Assembly (NCBI GenBank): GCA_028698535.1
Contig: JAQVDA010000037.1
Location: 1 to 7,020, forward strand
Direction: 5' to 3'
Length of the DNA stretch: 7,020 nt
From: Bacilli bacterium
GTDB taxonomy: Bacteria > Bacillota_I > Bacilli_A > RF39 > UBA660
Part shown: positions 1 through 6,041 of the stretch, piece by piece
Layout of the letters: each line of letters starts with the position of its first letter
Position numbering within the stretch: position 1 is the stretch's first letter
The notes under the pieces: model-generated
Database searches by the model: none
Told to the model about the DNA's origin: nothing
What the model saw: the letters and a program-made list of their open reading frames with translations, nothing else
Position numbers and translations under genes: made by a program

Positions 1-511
1 AAATAGGATTATTATCGGCTTCATCTAGATTCTTCTTACCTGTATTTTCAGGTTGAGTTACATGAACATAATCATGGTGTGTTTTATCTAAATTTTCTTT
101 AGATGTTAAATTAACTTCCTCAGTAGTTAATGGCGGTGTTTCTTTATTTTTGCCACCTTCTGGTACAGTTTGGGTTGTATAAGTATAATTATGGGAAGCT
201 TCATCTAGATTCTTCTCCTCCCTATATTTTTCAGGCTGAGTTACATGAACATAATCATGGTGAGCTTTATCTAAATTTTCTTTAGATGTTAAATTAACTT
301 CCTCAGTAGTTAATGGCGGTGTTTCTTTATTTTCGCCACCTTCTGGTACAGTCTGGGTTGTATAAGTATAATTATGGGAAGCTTCATCTAAATTCTTCTC
401 CTCCCTATATTTTTCAGGCTGAGTTACATGAACATAATCATGGTGAGCTTTATCTAAATTTTCTTTAGATGTTAAATTAACTTCCTCAGTAGTTAATGGC
501 GGTGTTTCTTT
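1..511 (-). repeat. Tandem 183-bp in-frame repeat (two full copies and a diverging third)
   Basis: Copies in coding order are 511-329, 328-146 and 145-1. The first two differ at only 3 of 183 bases by direct comparison: one change swaps Glu for Lys, two are silent. The third matches closely to about position 43, then diverges. It reads ENTGKKNLDEA where the others read EKYREEKNLDEA, one codon shorter, and continues differently off the edge. Each unit contains two related half-units, NLDKAHHDYVHVTQ and NLDEASHNYTYTTQ. The period is a multiple of three, so gain or loss of copies keeps the frame. Near-identity between copies points to recent duplication or ongoing homogenisation. Confidence 0.95.
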
Positions 512-1357
512 TGGTTCAATTCCTTCTTGATTGCTAAGTTCAGTAGCCTCAGTACTAATTGATTTTTTTGATCTATCAATTAGTTCACCATTTTGATCAA
601 ATAAATATTCAACTTGTCTTATATTACCTTCTTCTAATAAAGCGGCATGTTTATCTATATATTTTTGGTATTTTTTCTCCAGTCTTAGTTTTTTATTATC
701 ACCATGCCATAATGAAAAATTTACCATTAAAGATTTAATCCCAGTTTGACGATGGCTATCACTAAGTATCTTTTCTTGTTCCTTTTTATGGTGTTCAATC
801 TCTTTAGCCCCTTCTTCAATTTCTTTTCTTACTTTCCACTCAGCATAATAATCATGACCGGCTTGCCTTGTATACCACGCGGACAAATTAGTAAAAGGGT
901 TCTTAGAAATTTTTATTGGTCTCGGCTTACTAATGACATTAAAAAAAGCGGTGATTTCCGGCGTCCCATAGAAATCTAGCCCATATTTCTCAGCCAATTT
1001 TTTAATGTTACCACTTAATTTATGTTCTAATGAACGGACTTCCCGAGCTTTTTCTTTAGCCGTTTCTTTATTATCGGTTCTAGCTAATCCTTCTTGAGCC
1101 TTTCTAAAATCTTTATATAATGGCTCAAGACTAGCCTCTAGCCTTTGTTGGTTTATTTCTCGCCAGGTTCTTGCAAATTTTGCATTTCTTATCTTATTAC
1201 AAAGTGAACTAGTTAATTTAGCCACTTTTTCTTTACCTGAAGTAAAAAGATCACTGGCTATTACCTGAGCTCTTCCTACTGGTAATCCCTCTCGAACCAA
1301 TAATACATCATTAAATTCGTTTCCTTCGTTTCCTGTATTAAAAAAATCAGGCTTCAT
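1..1357 (-). CDS. Unrecognised protein with helical N-terminal half and 61-residue tandem repeats, C-terminus cut by window edge
   Basis: An open frame runs from an ATG at 1357 to the left edge without a stop: 452 complete codons are visible and the end is missing. The start is supported by AAAGGTGGG ending 7 bases upstream. The gap to the stop of the DUF1292 gene is 14 bases, so the two are probably co-transcribed. Residues 1-282 are non-repetitive, Lys/Glu-rich and probably mostly helical (clearest at about 58-125, 170-200 and 218-248). No signal peptide, membrane segment or catalytic motif is visible. Residues 283-343, 344-404 and 405-452+ are tandem copies of a 61-residue unit rich in Glu, Asn, Thr and His/Tyr, beginning KETPPLTTEEVNLTSKENLD. 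I do not recognise the family. A cytoplasmic scaffold or adhesin-like role would be guesswork; lack of an export signal argues against a classical surface protein. That it is a real gene is well supported by the frame length, RBS, operon position and the preserved frame of the repeats. Confidence 0.8.
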   Translation of the reverse strand, partial: MKPDFFNTGNEGNEFNDVLLVREGLPVGRAQVIASDLFTSGKEKVAKLTSSLCNKIRNAKFARTWREINQQRLEASLEPLYKDFRKAQEGLARTDNKETAKEKAREVRSLEHKLSGNIKKLAEKYGLDFYGTPEITAFFNVISKPRPIKISKNPFTNLSAWYTRQAGHDYYAEWKVRKEIEEGAKEIEHHKKEQEKILSDSHRQTGIKSLMVNFSLWHGDNKKLRLEKKYQKYIDKHAALLEEGNIRQVEYLFDQNGELIDRSKKSISTEATELSNQEGIEPKETPPLTTEEVNLTSKENLDKAHHDYVHVTQPEKYREEKNLDEASHNYTYTTQTVPEGGENKETPPLTTEEVNLTSKENLDKAHHDYVHVTQPEKYREEKNLDEASHNYTYTTQTVPEGGKNKETPPLTTEEVNLTSKENLDKTHHDYVHVTQPENTGKKNLDEADNNPI

Positions 1358-1371
1358 TTCCTATCCCACCT

Positions 1372-1635
1372 TTACTCATCTTTTGCGAGTTCTTTAAGTA
1401 TTTCTTTAATTTTTTCCCACTCATCATCAGTCGCAATACCCGTCAAAACCTTTTGACCGTTTTGTTCCTCAATGGCTGATGCGTAAATAGTTACATTACC
1501 ATCCTCATCTTGTTCATTCTTCGTATAAATAACATAGTCTTTATTAGTAACATCCATACGAAAAGCAATCAAAGCTTCTACCTGTTCCTTATTACCACTT
1601 TCATCCATGATAGTAATCATTTTTCTGTTATCCAT
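1372..1635 (-). CDS. DUF1292 family protein (UPF0473, YrzB-like)
   Basis: Small acidic protein of 87 residues. The order YVIYT (34-38), NVTIYASAI (47-55) and a C-terminal DDEWEKIKEIL helix (70-80) is the pattern of the DUF1292/UPF0473 family, whose Bacillus member is YrzB. The family is widespread in Bacillota, cytoplasmic, and has no established biochemical role. The ATG at 1635 is preferred over the adjacent TTG at 1638, because GGGAGG sits 7 bases before the ATG but only 4 before the TTG. The ATG at 1620, which would begin at MITIM, has no ribosome binding site. In Bacillus, as I recall, yrzB sits with ruvX/yrrK and alaS; here it lies between yutD and the repeat protein, which is a different setting. 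Transcription probably starts at the promoter just upstream (1667-1727). Confidence 0.85.
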   Translation of the reverse strand: MDNRKMITIMDESGNKEQVEALIAFRMDVTNKDYVIYTKNEQDEDGNVTIYASAIEEQNGQKVLTGIATDDEWEKIKEILKELAKDE

Positions 1636-1666
1636 CAACTAACCTCCCATTATTCTTACTATTTTT

Positions 1667-1727
1667 ATTATAACACATATTCCTTGATAATAAACAGTTA
1701 TTTCTTATCTTGTCAAAACAATGTCAA
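1667..1727 (-). promoter_or_regulatory. Promoter region for the DUF1292/repeat-protein pair
   Basis: Two overlapping solutions are visible on the minus strand. One is TTGACA (1716-1711), an 18-base spacer and TATTAT (1692-1687). The other is an extended -10, TGTTATAAT (1675-1667), without a good -35. A second TTGACA lies at 1727-1722, directly after the yutD stop codon and 11 bases from the first, about one helical turn. No terminator hairpin separates yutD from this region, so read-through from the upstream operon is also likely. Which -10 is used cannot be decided from sequence alone. Confidence 0.6.
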
Positions 1728-2006
1728 TTACTGTTTCTTTAACACAAAATATTTACATCCATAGGCACAATGATTTTTTAAATAATAATCTAACCCTTTA
1801 ATATTATTAACCTTATTAACTTTGGGATTATCGCCGTCATTAAAACCTTTTAATCTTAATTTATTATAAGCGTAGTCTCCAACTACATAATCATAATCGC
1901 AAAAGTAATCGGTATATTTTTCTATAAACTCTTCCTCATAAAAAGCATCATCCTTATTATCAATTAATTCATATTCAACCCCATTAACTATCACTTTTTG
2001 TTCCAT
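1728..2006 (-). CDS. yutD: YutD family protein (DUF1027)
   Basis: A 92-residue cytoplasmic protein matching the YutD family along its length. The core VVGDYAYNKLRLKGF (41-55), the following DGDNP, and the C-terminal CAYGCKYFVLKK with two cysteines (Cys80, Cys84) are what I recognise. The Bacillus subtilis protein is of about the same size. No enzymatic function is established for the family. The start is the ATG at 2006, with AAGGAGG ending 7 bases upstream; the TTG at 2009 directly before it is too close to that site. The A of the ATG is also the last base of the hydrolase stop codon (TGATG), so translation is probably coupled to the upstream gene. The gene is the last of the yunB-hydrolase-yutD run. 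Confidence in the family is high; the role is unknown. Confidence 0.9.
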   Translation of the reverse strand: MEQKVIVNGVEYELIDNKDDAFYEEEFIEKYTDYFCDYDYVVGDYAYNKLRLKGFNDGDNPKVNKVNNIKGLDYYLKNHCAYGCKYFVLKKQ

Positions 2007-3760
2007 CAATTTTCCTCCTTTTGATACTCCTTTTGATAGGCCTCTAACTGTTGTTTATATTTATTAATACTAGAACCACCATGCCAAGTCATATAACCAT
2101 TAACTAACCCTGCATCAAACAAGCCCCTTATTTGTTGTTCTAACTCCTCGGCATTATATTCTACATAATTATCTCGATTTGGGAGTACATCATAGGCTTG
2201 AACCCAAGTTCGCAATTTAGCCGGTGTCGGGATTTCTTTTTGTCTGACCATCACATAATTTTTACCCCAATAATTTAAAAGCTCATAAGGAACTGTCCAC
2301 ACTGGGACTTTAAATCCATATTCATACTTATTAAAATGATCCGGATAAGGCATCCCACTAATCACATCAACCACATTACTTAATGCCGGCCAGTATTGGC
2401 CATAAGGCGTTACATAAGCATGTGCGGACTCCCCAAAAACATCAACCCCGACATAAACCTTTAGTGGATGTAGTTGATCACGCGCATACATTAAAAAGCG
2501 CTGACAAACCTGGGCTTTTTCTTCTTGATAAATATTTCTAAAATCAATAATGCCTTCTTTTTCTAAGCGACTGGTAAGGTCAGGAAAGCGAACATAATCA
2601 AATTGAATTTCATTAAACCCCATCTCTAAAACCGCTTCTTTGGCTAAAGAAACATTAAATTCCCAAACACCTCTTTGAAAGGGGCTTGGCCAGTAAGTAT
2701 TTTGGTGTAATAAGGGTTCATTCGTTTTGGTATTTATAATTCCGTGTTCGGGGTGATCTAAAACATAATATTTATCCTTAAAAACCGTAATTCGCCCAAT
2801 CATATAAAAACCCGCCGCTTTTAATTTCTTAATGGCGGCTTGATAAGTTTCAAAACTATTATTGGCTTTTCGATAATTAATCGGTGAATATGCTTCCATT
2901 ACTTTTGAACGATACCCAGGGGATTCATTATCCTTAATATCCACAACAAAAGCATTAATCTTGGTGCCTTCGACTAATTTAATATATTCATCAATTCGCC
3001 TAATTACATTACTACCGGAATTTAAATAAAGAGCATAAATTGGATCCGGCATAACATTATCATCAAAAAGAGGCTTAGATACTGGATAATAATCTAAATT
3101 TCCCGCTGACCCACCACCATATGTATCATTTCTTTGTTGATGAACTTTATAATATTGTTCTGGTTGGTAATGAAGTAAGGCTTCATCCTTATCTAATACT
3201 GTATACTCACTATAAATATAACCCGTCTTATCTTTTATTTTCACTTGATAGATATTTACGTGCCCATCATCTAATACTTTATCATAATCAAGAACCTCTA
3301 GTTCATCACCTTTATTAACTAGGGTCAATAACTGGCCTGCTTTGATATTTTTATAAATATCAATAGGCGTTCTAACATAAACAACCTTTTCCCGAACAAT
3401 TTGCTTTTTATCAATAACTAAATTATCCTTCGCCACATAATATTTTTTACCCTTAATAATGATGCGGTAAAAAGTTCCACCCTGTTTATCAGTTAGAGGT
3501 TTTTCGCGCTTTACACTTACCAAGAGACCACGGGGCATAGTTACTGCTGGTTTTAATTCATCATTATATAATGTTACCTTATAACTATTACTGGAGAGAA
3601 AATAACTCCCTTTAACATCAAATATTTTTTCTATCACAATACCGGCTATAATAAATAACAAAAATACTATTACAATCATGCCTATTAAAAATTTTTCGCT
3701 AATATTACGTTTTAATCTAATCTTTTTTTTGCTTCGTTGCCTAGTTATTCTCTTGGTCAT
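2006..3760 (-). CDS. Membrane-anchored putative glycoside hydrolase (DUF4015) with SH3-like N-terminal region
   Basis: Protein of 584 residues. A very basic N-terminus (1-23) precedes a single membrane segment (about 24-43), giving an N-in anchor with the rest outside the cell. Residues 60-190 are beta-rich; 125-189, ending KTGYIYSEYTV, resemble an SH3-like wall-binding module, though this is tentative. Residues about 239-565 match the DUF4015 putative glycosidase family, a TIM-barrel group. Visible landmarks are FVVDIKDNES (271-280), FNEIQFDYVRFPD (382-394), VGVDVFG (437-443), GMPYPDHF (469-476) and MTWHGGSS (557-564). Acidic residues in these strands (for example Asp274, Asp388, Asp440) are catalytic candidates by position only. 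AAGGAG lies 6 bases before the ATG. The gene follows yunB after 42 bases and overlaps yutD. A cell-wall or spore-envelope polysaccharide substrate is inferred from anchoring and neighbours, not shown. The stop is TGA. Confidence 0.85.
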   Translation of the reverse strand: MTKRITRQRSKKKIRLKRNISEKFLIGMIVIVFLLFIIAGIVIEKIFDVKGSYFLSSNSYKVTLYNDELKPAVTMPRGLLVSVKREKPLTDKQGGTFYRIIIKGKKYYVAKDNLVIDKKQIVREKVVYVRTPIDIYKNIKAGQLLTLVNKGDELEVLDYDKVLDDGHVNIYQVKIKDKTGYIYSEYTVLDKDEALLHYQPEQYYKVHQQRNDTYGGGSAGNLDYYPVSKPLFDDNVMPDPIYALYLNSGSNVIRRIDEYIKLVEGTKINAFVVDIKDNESPGYRSKVMEAYSPINYRKANNSFETYQAAIKKLKAAGFYMIGRITVFKDKYYVLDHPEHGIINTKTNEPLLHQNTYWPSPFQRGVWEFNVSLAKEAVLEMGFNEIQFDYVRFPDLTSRLEKEGIIDFRNIYQEEKAQVCQRFLMYARDQLHPLKVYVGVDVFGESAHAYVTPYGQYWPALSNVVDVISGMPYPDHFNKYEYGFKVPVWTVPYELLNYWGKNYVMVRQKEIPTPAKLRTWVQAYDVLPNRDNYVEYNAEELEQQIRGLFDAGLVNGYMTWHGGSSINKYKQQLEAYQKEYQKEEN

Positions 3761-3802
3761 CTATAACTCCTTATTAATAAAAATATATCATATTTAAATT
3801 CA

Positions 3803-4561
3803 TTAGTCCATAGGAATAGTAAAAATTGGTGACGATTGTGAAAAACCCTGTTGATAGTATTTAGGAATCTCCCCAGGCATTATTTTTGTCGCCACCGGCA
3901 TCTCTAAATTATACTGAATTGTTTTTGACATTAATGGTAATATTACTTGATTAGTAACATCAACCTTTATAACGGCCTCTACCATAATATTATTAATACC
4001 ATAATTACGAACCCTAGTATAAACATTAGTATTTAAATTGCCCACTAGGGCAAAACGAATTGGTATCTTTGGGCCAACATTAGCTAAAAGAGGCATATTA
4101 GAAATAATTCCTAAGGGTATTTCATAGACAATACCTCTTTTTAGATTATGAAGATCATAATCAGAAAAAATTACCTCCGCCCCATCAATTAAATGAAGGT
4201 TGCCTTCTTCAATCGCTTTTAAGTTTTGCAAAATTATAATAGCCGCTTCATTTAATACTTTATTAACTATCACTGGGTTAAAATCAATACTGACTATTTC
4301 TCTATTATTATTATAAACCGTATCAAATAAATCATTCATATCTAATTTACTAATTACTTCATTAGAGATGGTGCGATTAATTACTAAATTGCCTAGTTTT
4401 TTAACTTTCATCTCCGCAAAAGATAACAAGATGGGTGTGCCAACGTTACCCATATAACGAATTCCTAAAATAGCCACAATAATAACAATCGTAATAATAA
4501 TTAAAAGGGGCGATAACCAGTGGTTTCTTTTAAAACGCCTCTTTAACTTCATGTGTGCCAT
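3803..4561 (-). CDS. yunB: Sporulation protein YunB
   Basis: Protein of 252 residues, close to the length of Bacillus YunB. A basic N-terminus (7-13) is followed by one membrane segment (about 17-34), then an extracytoplasmic domain. Family landmarks are visible: an acidic helix LLSFAEMKVKKLGN (45-58), SIDFNP (91-96), YEIPLGI (146-152), GPKIPIRF (163-170), YGINN (187-191) and GEIPKYY (230-236). In B. subtilis YunB is a sporulation gene expressed in the mother cell, and its molecular role is not settled. The start is the ATG at 4561 with AAAGGTG 5 bases upstream; the next ATG (4552) lacks such a site. It heads the leftward block with the DUF4015 hydrolase and yutD. In Bacillus, yunB also lies near the yut cluster, as I recall, so the neighbourhood seems partly conserved. 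Presence of yunB alone does not prove the organism forms spores. Confidence 0.88.
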   Translation of the reverse strand: MAHMKLKRRFKRNHWLSPLLIIITIVIIVAILGIRYMGNVGTPILLSFAEMKVKKLGNLVINRTISNEVISKLDMNDLFDTVYNNNREIVSIDFNPVIVNKVLNEAAIIILQNLKAIEEGNLHLIDGAEVIFSDYDLHNLKRGIVYEIPLGIISNMPLLANVGPKIPIRFALVGNLNTNVYTRVRNYGINNIMVEAVIKVDVTNQVILPLMSKTIQYNLEMPVATKIMPGEIPKYYQQGFSQSSPIFTIPMD

Positions 4562-4576
4562 TATTTCACCTTTTTA

Positions 4577-4584
4577 ATTATATG
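4577..4584 (-). promoter_or_regulatory. Candidate -10 element upstream of yunB
   Basis: The minus strand reads CATATAAT here, with TATAAT at 4582-4577. It resembles a vegetative -10 and also differs at one position from the CATACAAT-type -10 of sporulation sigma E promoters, which would suit yunB. No convincing -35 of either class is seen at the right distance. The element ends only 15 bases from the yunB ATG, which would leave a very short leader. Treat as a weak candidate. Confidence 0.25.
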
Positions 4585-4638
4585 TTAAGTAATATTTTTT
4601 TAGATATGGTTAACACTATATCCAAAAGGAGAAATATT

Positions 4639-5103
4639 ATGTTTAACCAGCAAGTAAAAGATATTATGACTAAAAAAGTAATTACGGCAAATCGCCATAC
4701 TACCTTCAATGAAGTCGCTAAGTTAATGGCCAAACATGATACTGGTTTTATTCCTATTGTTGACCATGACGAAATAATTGGCGTTATTACTGACCGCGAT
4801 ATAGTTATAAGAGGCCTAAGTAATAGAGAAAACTATAATTGTCCCGTTGATAAATACATGACTCATGAAGTTATCACCATTAAACCAGATGCTTCCATTG
4901 ATCAAGCTAGTGAATTAATGGCCCAAAAACAAATAAAAAGATTATTAGTTACTGATCAAGGTAAGTTAACTGGTGTTATATCACTAGCGGATATAACTAA
5001 CTATAATAATAAAAAAGCCCTTCAGGCTTTAACTGGCATCAATAAAAAAAACACTAGGTCTTATCAAGATGACAACCCTAGTGTTGATGACTTTAAACTA
5101 TAA
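4639..5103 (+). CDS. Tandem CBS-domain protein (YhcV-like)
   Basis: A 154-residue soluble protein made almost entirely of two CBS domains. CBS1 spans about 5-58 (VKDIMTKKVIT to GVITDRDIVIRGL) and CBS2 about 68-122 (VDKYMTHEVIT to GVISLADITNY). The TDRD motif at 51-54 and the paired IM/YM openings are typical. Such CBS pairs bind adenine nucleotides and act as energy or stress sensors; stand-alone proteins of this architecture include B. subtilis YhcV. The ligand here is not known. The start is the ATG at 4639, preceded by AAAAGGAG with a 7-base gap; the frame is open back to 4555, but that would overlap the yunB start and has no ribosome binding site. Residues 123-154 form a tail beyond the second domain whose DNA also holds two hairpins acting on the other strand. 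No clear plus-strand promoter or terminator was found. Confidence 0.9.
   Translation: MFNQQVKDIMTKKVITANRHTTFNEVAKLMAKHDTGFIPIVDHDEIIGVITDRDIVIRGLSNRENYNCPVDKYMTHEVITIKPDASIDQASELMAQKQIKRLLVTDQGKLTGVISLADITNYNNKKALQALTGINKKNTRSYQDDNPSVDDFKL
5011..5030 (-). terminator. Second terminator-like hairpin for the leftward gene at 5098-5892, inside the CBS gene
   Basis: On the minus strand AAAGCC (5030-5025) pairs with GGCTTT (5019-5014) around a 5-base loop, and the T run continues to 5011. This is a compact Rho-independent form. It lies within codons 125-131 of the CBS gene, downstream of the first hairpin at 5044-5085. On the plus strand the hairpin is followed by AACTGG and would not terminate. 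Confidence 0.55.
5044..5085 (-). terminator. Terminator for the leftward gene at 5098-5892, inside the CBS coding sequence
   Basis: On the minus strand AACACTAGG (5085-5077) pairs perfectly with CCTAGTGTT (5058-5050), followed by a run of T to 5044. The 18-base interior contains a further short stem, TCTT (5069-5066) with AAGA (5062-5059). The hairpin begins 12 bases after the stop codon of the leftward gene. It overlaps codons 136-149 of the CBS gene. On the plus strand the stem is followed by GATGAC, so it would not stop CBS transcription. Confidence 0.7.
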
Positions 5104-5892
5104 CTTAAAAGCATTAAAATCAACATAACTACTAACCAGATACCAAACAAAAGTAATAATTAAGGCAACTATGACAAAGATTAATAAGCGTCTAACTAGA
5201 CCATTACTTTTAACTGGCGTTTTATCAGCCTTTTCTTTTTCAAAATCATCTTTGGTGAAATTACAAAAACTAGAATAAAAAGATTTATCAATCTCCTTTA
5301 TCTCGTCATTTTCTTTTTCCGCTTTTTCAATCATATCTCCTAATGATTGTGTCATCATATCTGATAACAAGTTGTTAGTATCATCTTTCTTTCTTATGGC
5401 ATTAATTTCTCTTTTATTCATCGTAATAGTATGAATTAAATCCTTTAATTTTTCTTCGGCTGATTCTATCTCTTGAGTATATTCATCAATATCTTTACTT
5501 AAATCTAAATTATTCAATATATTATATTGCGTATTTCTTAACTTACGATACTTCTCCCGAATATCAGTCTCCGTTCTTTCTTCTTTAGCCCTTTCCAAAA
5601 TACTATTAATATCATGATTTATCTCTTCTTCAAAAATTGAATTAACAGGTTCTTCTTCTCTTTCGTAGGGTGCCTCTACCAAAGTTTGATAACTTTTCAA
5701 ACGTTGGTATTCCGCCCTGCTTTTATATTGTTTTGTCTCACCATGTAAATTTATCTCTTTAATATCATCAACACTAACCACCTCAGAAATAGGCTCTAGA
5801 TTATAAACGGTATTATATAAATCAATGTTTTTTTTAGCCCGCGTGGTGGTTTTACTTTCATCTTGATAATATTTATCCATCCGTCTTTTCAT
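5098..5892 (-). CDS. Coiled-coil protein with C-terminal membrane anchor, function unknown
   Basis: Protein of 264 residues that I do not recognise. Residues 1-230 are hydrophilic and strongly charged, with probable coiled-coil or long helical stretches at about 85-120, 133-168 and 183-203. There is no N-terminal signal. Residues 235-255 (LLIFVIVALIITFVW and onward) form one membrane segment preceded by basic residues and followed by about nine residues, so the topology is tail-anchored with the long domain in the cytoplasm. The start is the ATG at 5892, with AGGTGG 7 bases upstream; an ATG at 5880 lacks a site. It stands alone, with its own promoter (5908-5936) and two hairpins beyond its stop. 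It meets the CBS gene tail to tail, overlapping 6 bases. A role as a membrane-bound scaffold, for instance in division or morphogenesis, is possible but nothing in the sequence shows it. Confidence 0.8.
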   Translation of the reverse strand: MKRRMDKYYQDESKTTTRAKKNIDLYNTVYNLEPISEVVSVDDIKEINLHGETKQYKSRAEYQRLKSYQTLVEAPYEREEEPVNSIFEEEINHDINSILERAKEERTETDIREKYRKLRNTQYNILNNLDLSKDIDEYTQEIESAEEKLKDLIHTITMNKREINAIRKKDDTNNLLSDMMTQSLGDMIEKAEKENDEIKEIDKSFYSSFCNFTKDDFEKEKADKTPVKSNGLVRRLLIFVIVALIITFVWYLVSSYVDFNAFKL

Positions 5893-5907
5893 TCTATCAC
5901 CACCTAA

Positions 5908-5936
5908 ATTCTACCATGTTTCATGAACATTTTCAA
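5908..5936 (-). promoter_or_regulatory. Promoter of the tail-anchored protein gene
   Basis: On the minus strand TTGAAA (5936-5931) and TAGAAT (5913-5908) are separated by exactly 17 bases, and a TGG directly before the -10 gives an extended -10. The match to the vegetative consensus is good. The -10 ends 15 bases before the ATG, so the predicted leader is only about 9 bases and would cut into the ribosome binding site. Either the start point is shifted or another promoter is used. Confidence 0.6.
5916..5930. promoter_or_regulatory. Operator-like inverted repeat inside the promoter spacer
   Basis: ATGTT (5916-5920) and AACAT (5926-5930) form a perfect inverted repeat around TCATG. The 15 bases lie wholly between the -35 and -10 of the leftward promoter, where a bound repressor would block RNA polymerase. 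No regulator gene in the window points to its identity. It is AT-rich and short, so chance occurrence cannot be excluded. Confidence 0.35.
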
Positions 5937-5983
5937 ACAAATAAAATATTACTCTGCCCACCTTTAATATTACCTCATCTTAG

Positions 5984-6012
5984 TTGCTTTTTTTATTTAA
6001 TCACGCTATAAT
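5984..6012 (+). promoter_or_regulatory. Promoter of the ferredoxin gene
   Basis: TATAAT (6007-6012) is a perfect -10, and TTGCTT (5984-5989) sits exactly 17 bases upstream as a partial -35. The predicted start near 6019 leaves a leader of about 23 bases containing GAGGAGG (6024-6030). Confidence 0.65.
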
Positions 6013-6041
6013 TTTATTATATTGAGGAGGAAAAAAGAAAC

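Noticed and set aside
1..511. Repeats considered as a CRISPR array or intergenic element
   Set aside because: The period is 183 bp, whole units rather than short repeats are conserved, and the array is in frame within a long coding sequence.
746..979. Plus-strand open frame of 77 codons
   Set aside because: It lies inside the minus-strand repeat-protein gene, has no ribosome binding site and encodes a Phe-rich composition typical of antisense frames in AT-rich coding DNA.
1510..1764. Plus-strand open frame of 84 codons
   Set aside because: It is antisense to the DUF1292 gene, its promoter and the end of yutD, all better supported.
3121..3318. Plus-strand open frame of 65 codons
   Set aside because: It is antisense to the N-terminal region of the DUF4015 protein and has no initiation signal.
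4555..4638. Longer start for the CBS protein
   Set aside because: The extra 28 residues overlap the yunB start and promoter region, lack a ribosome binding site and precede the conserved family start.
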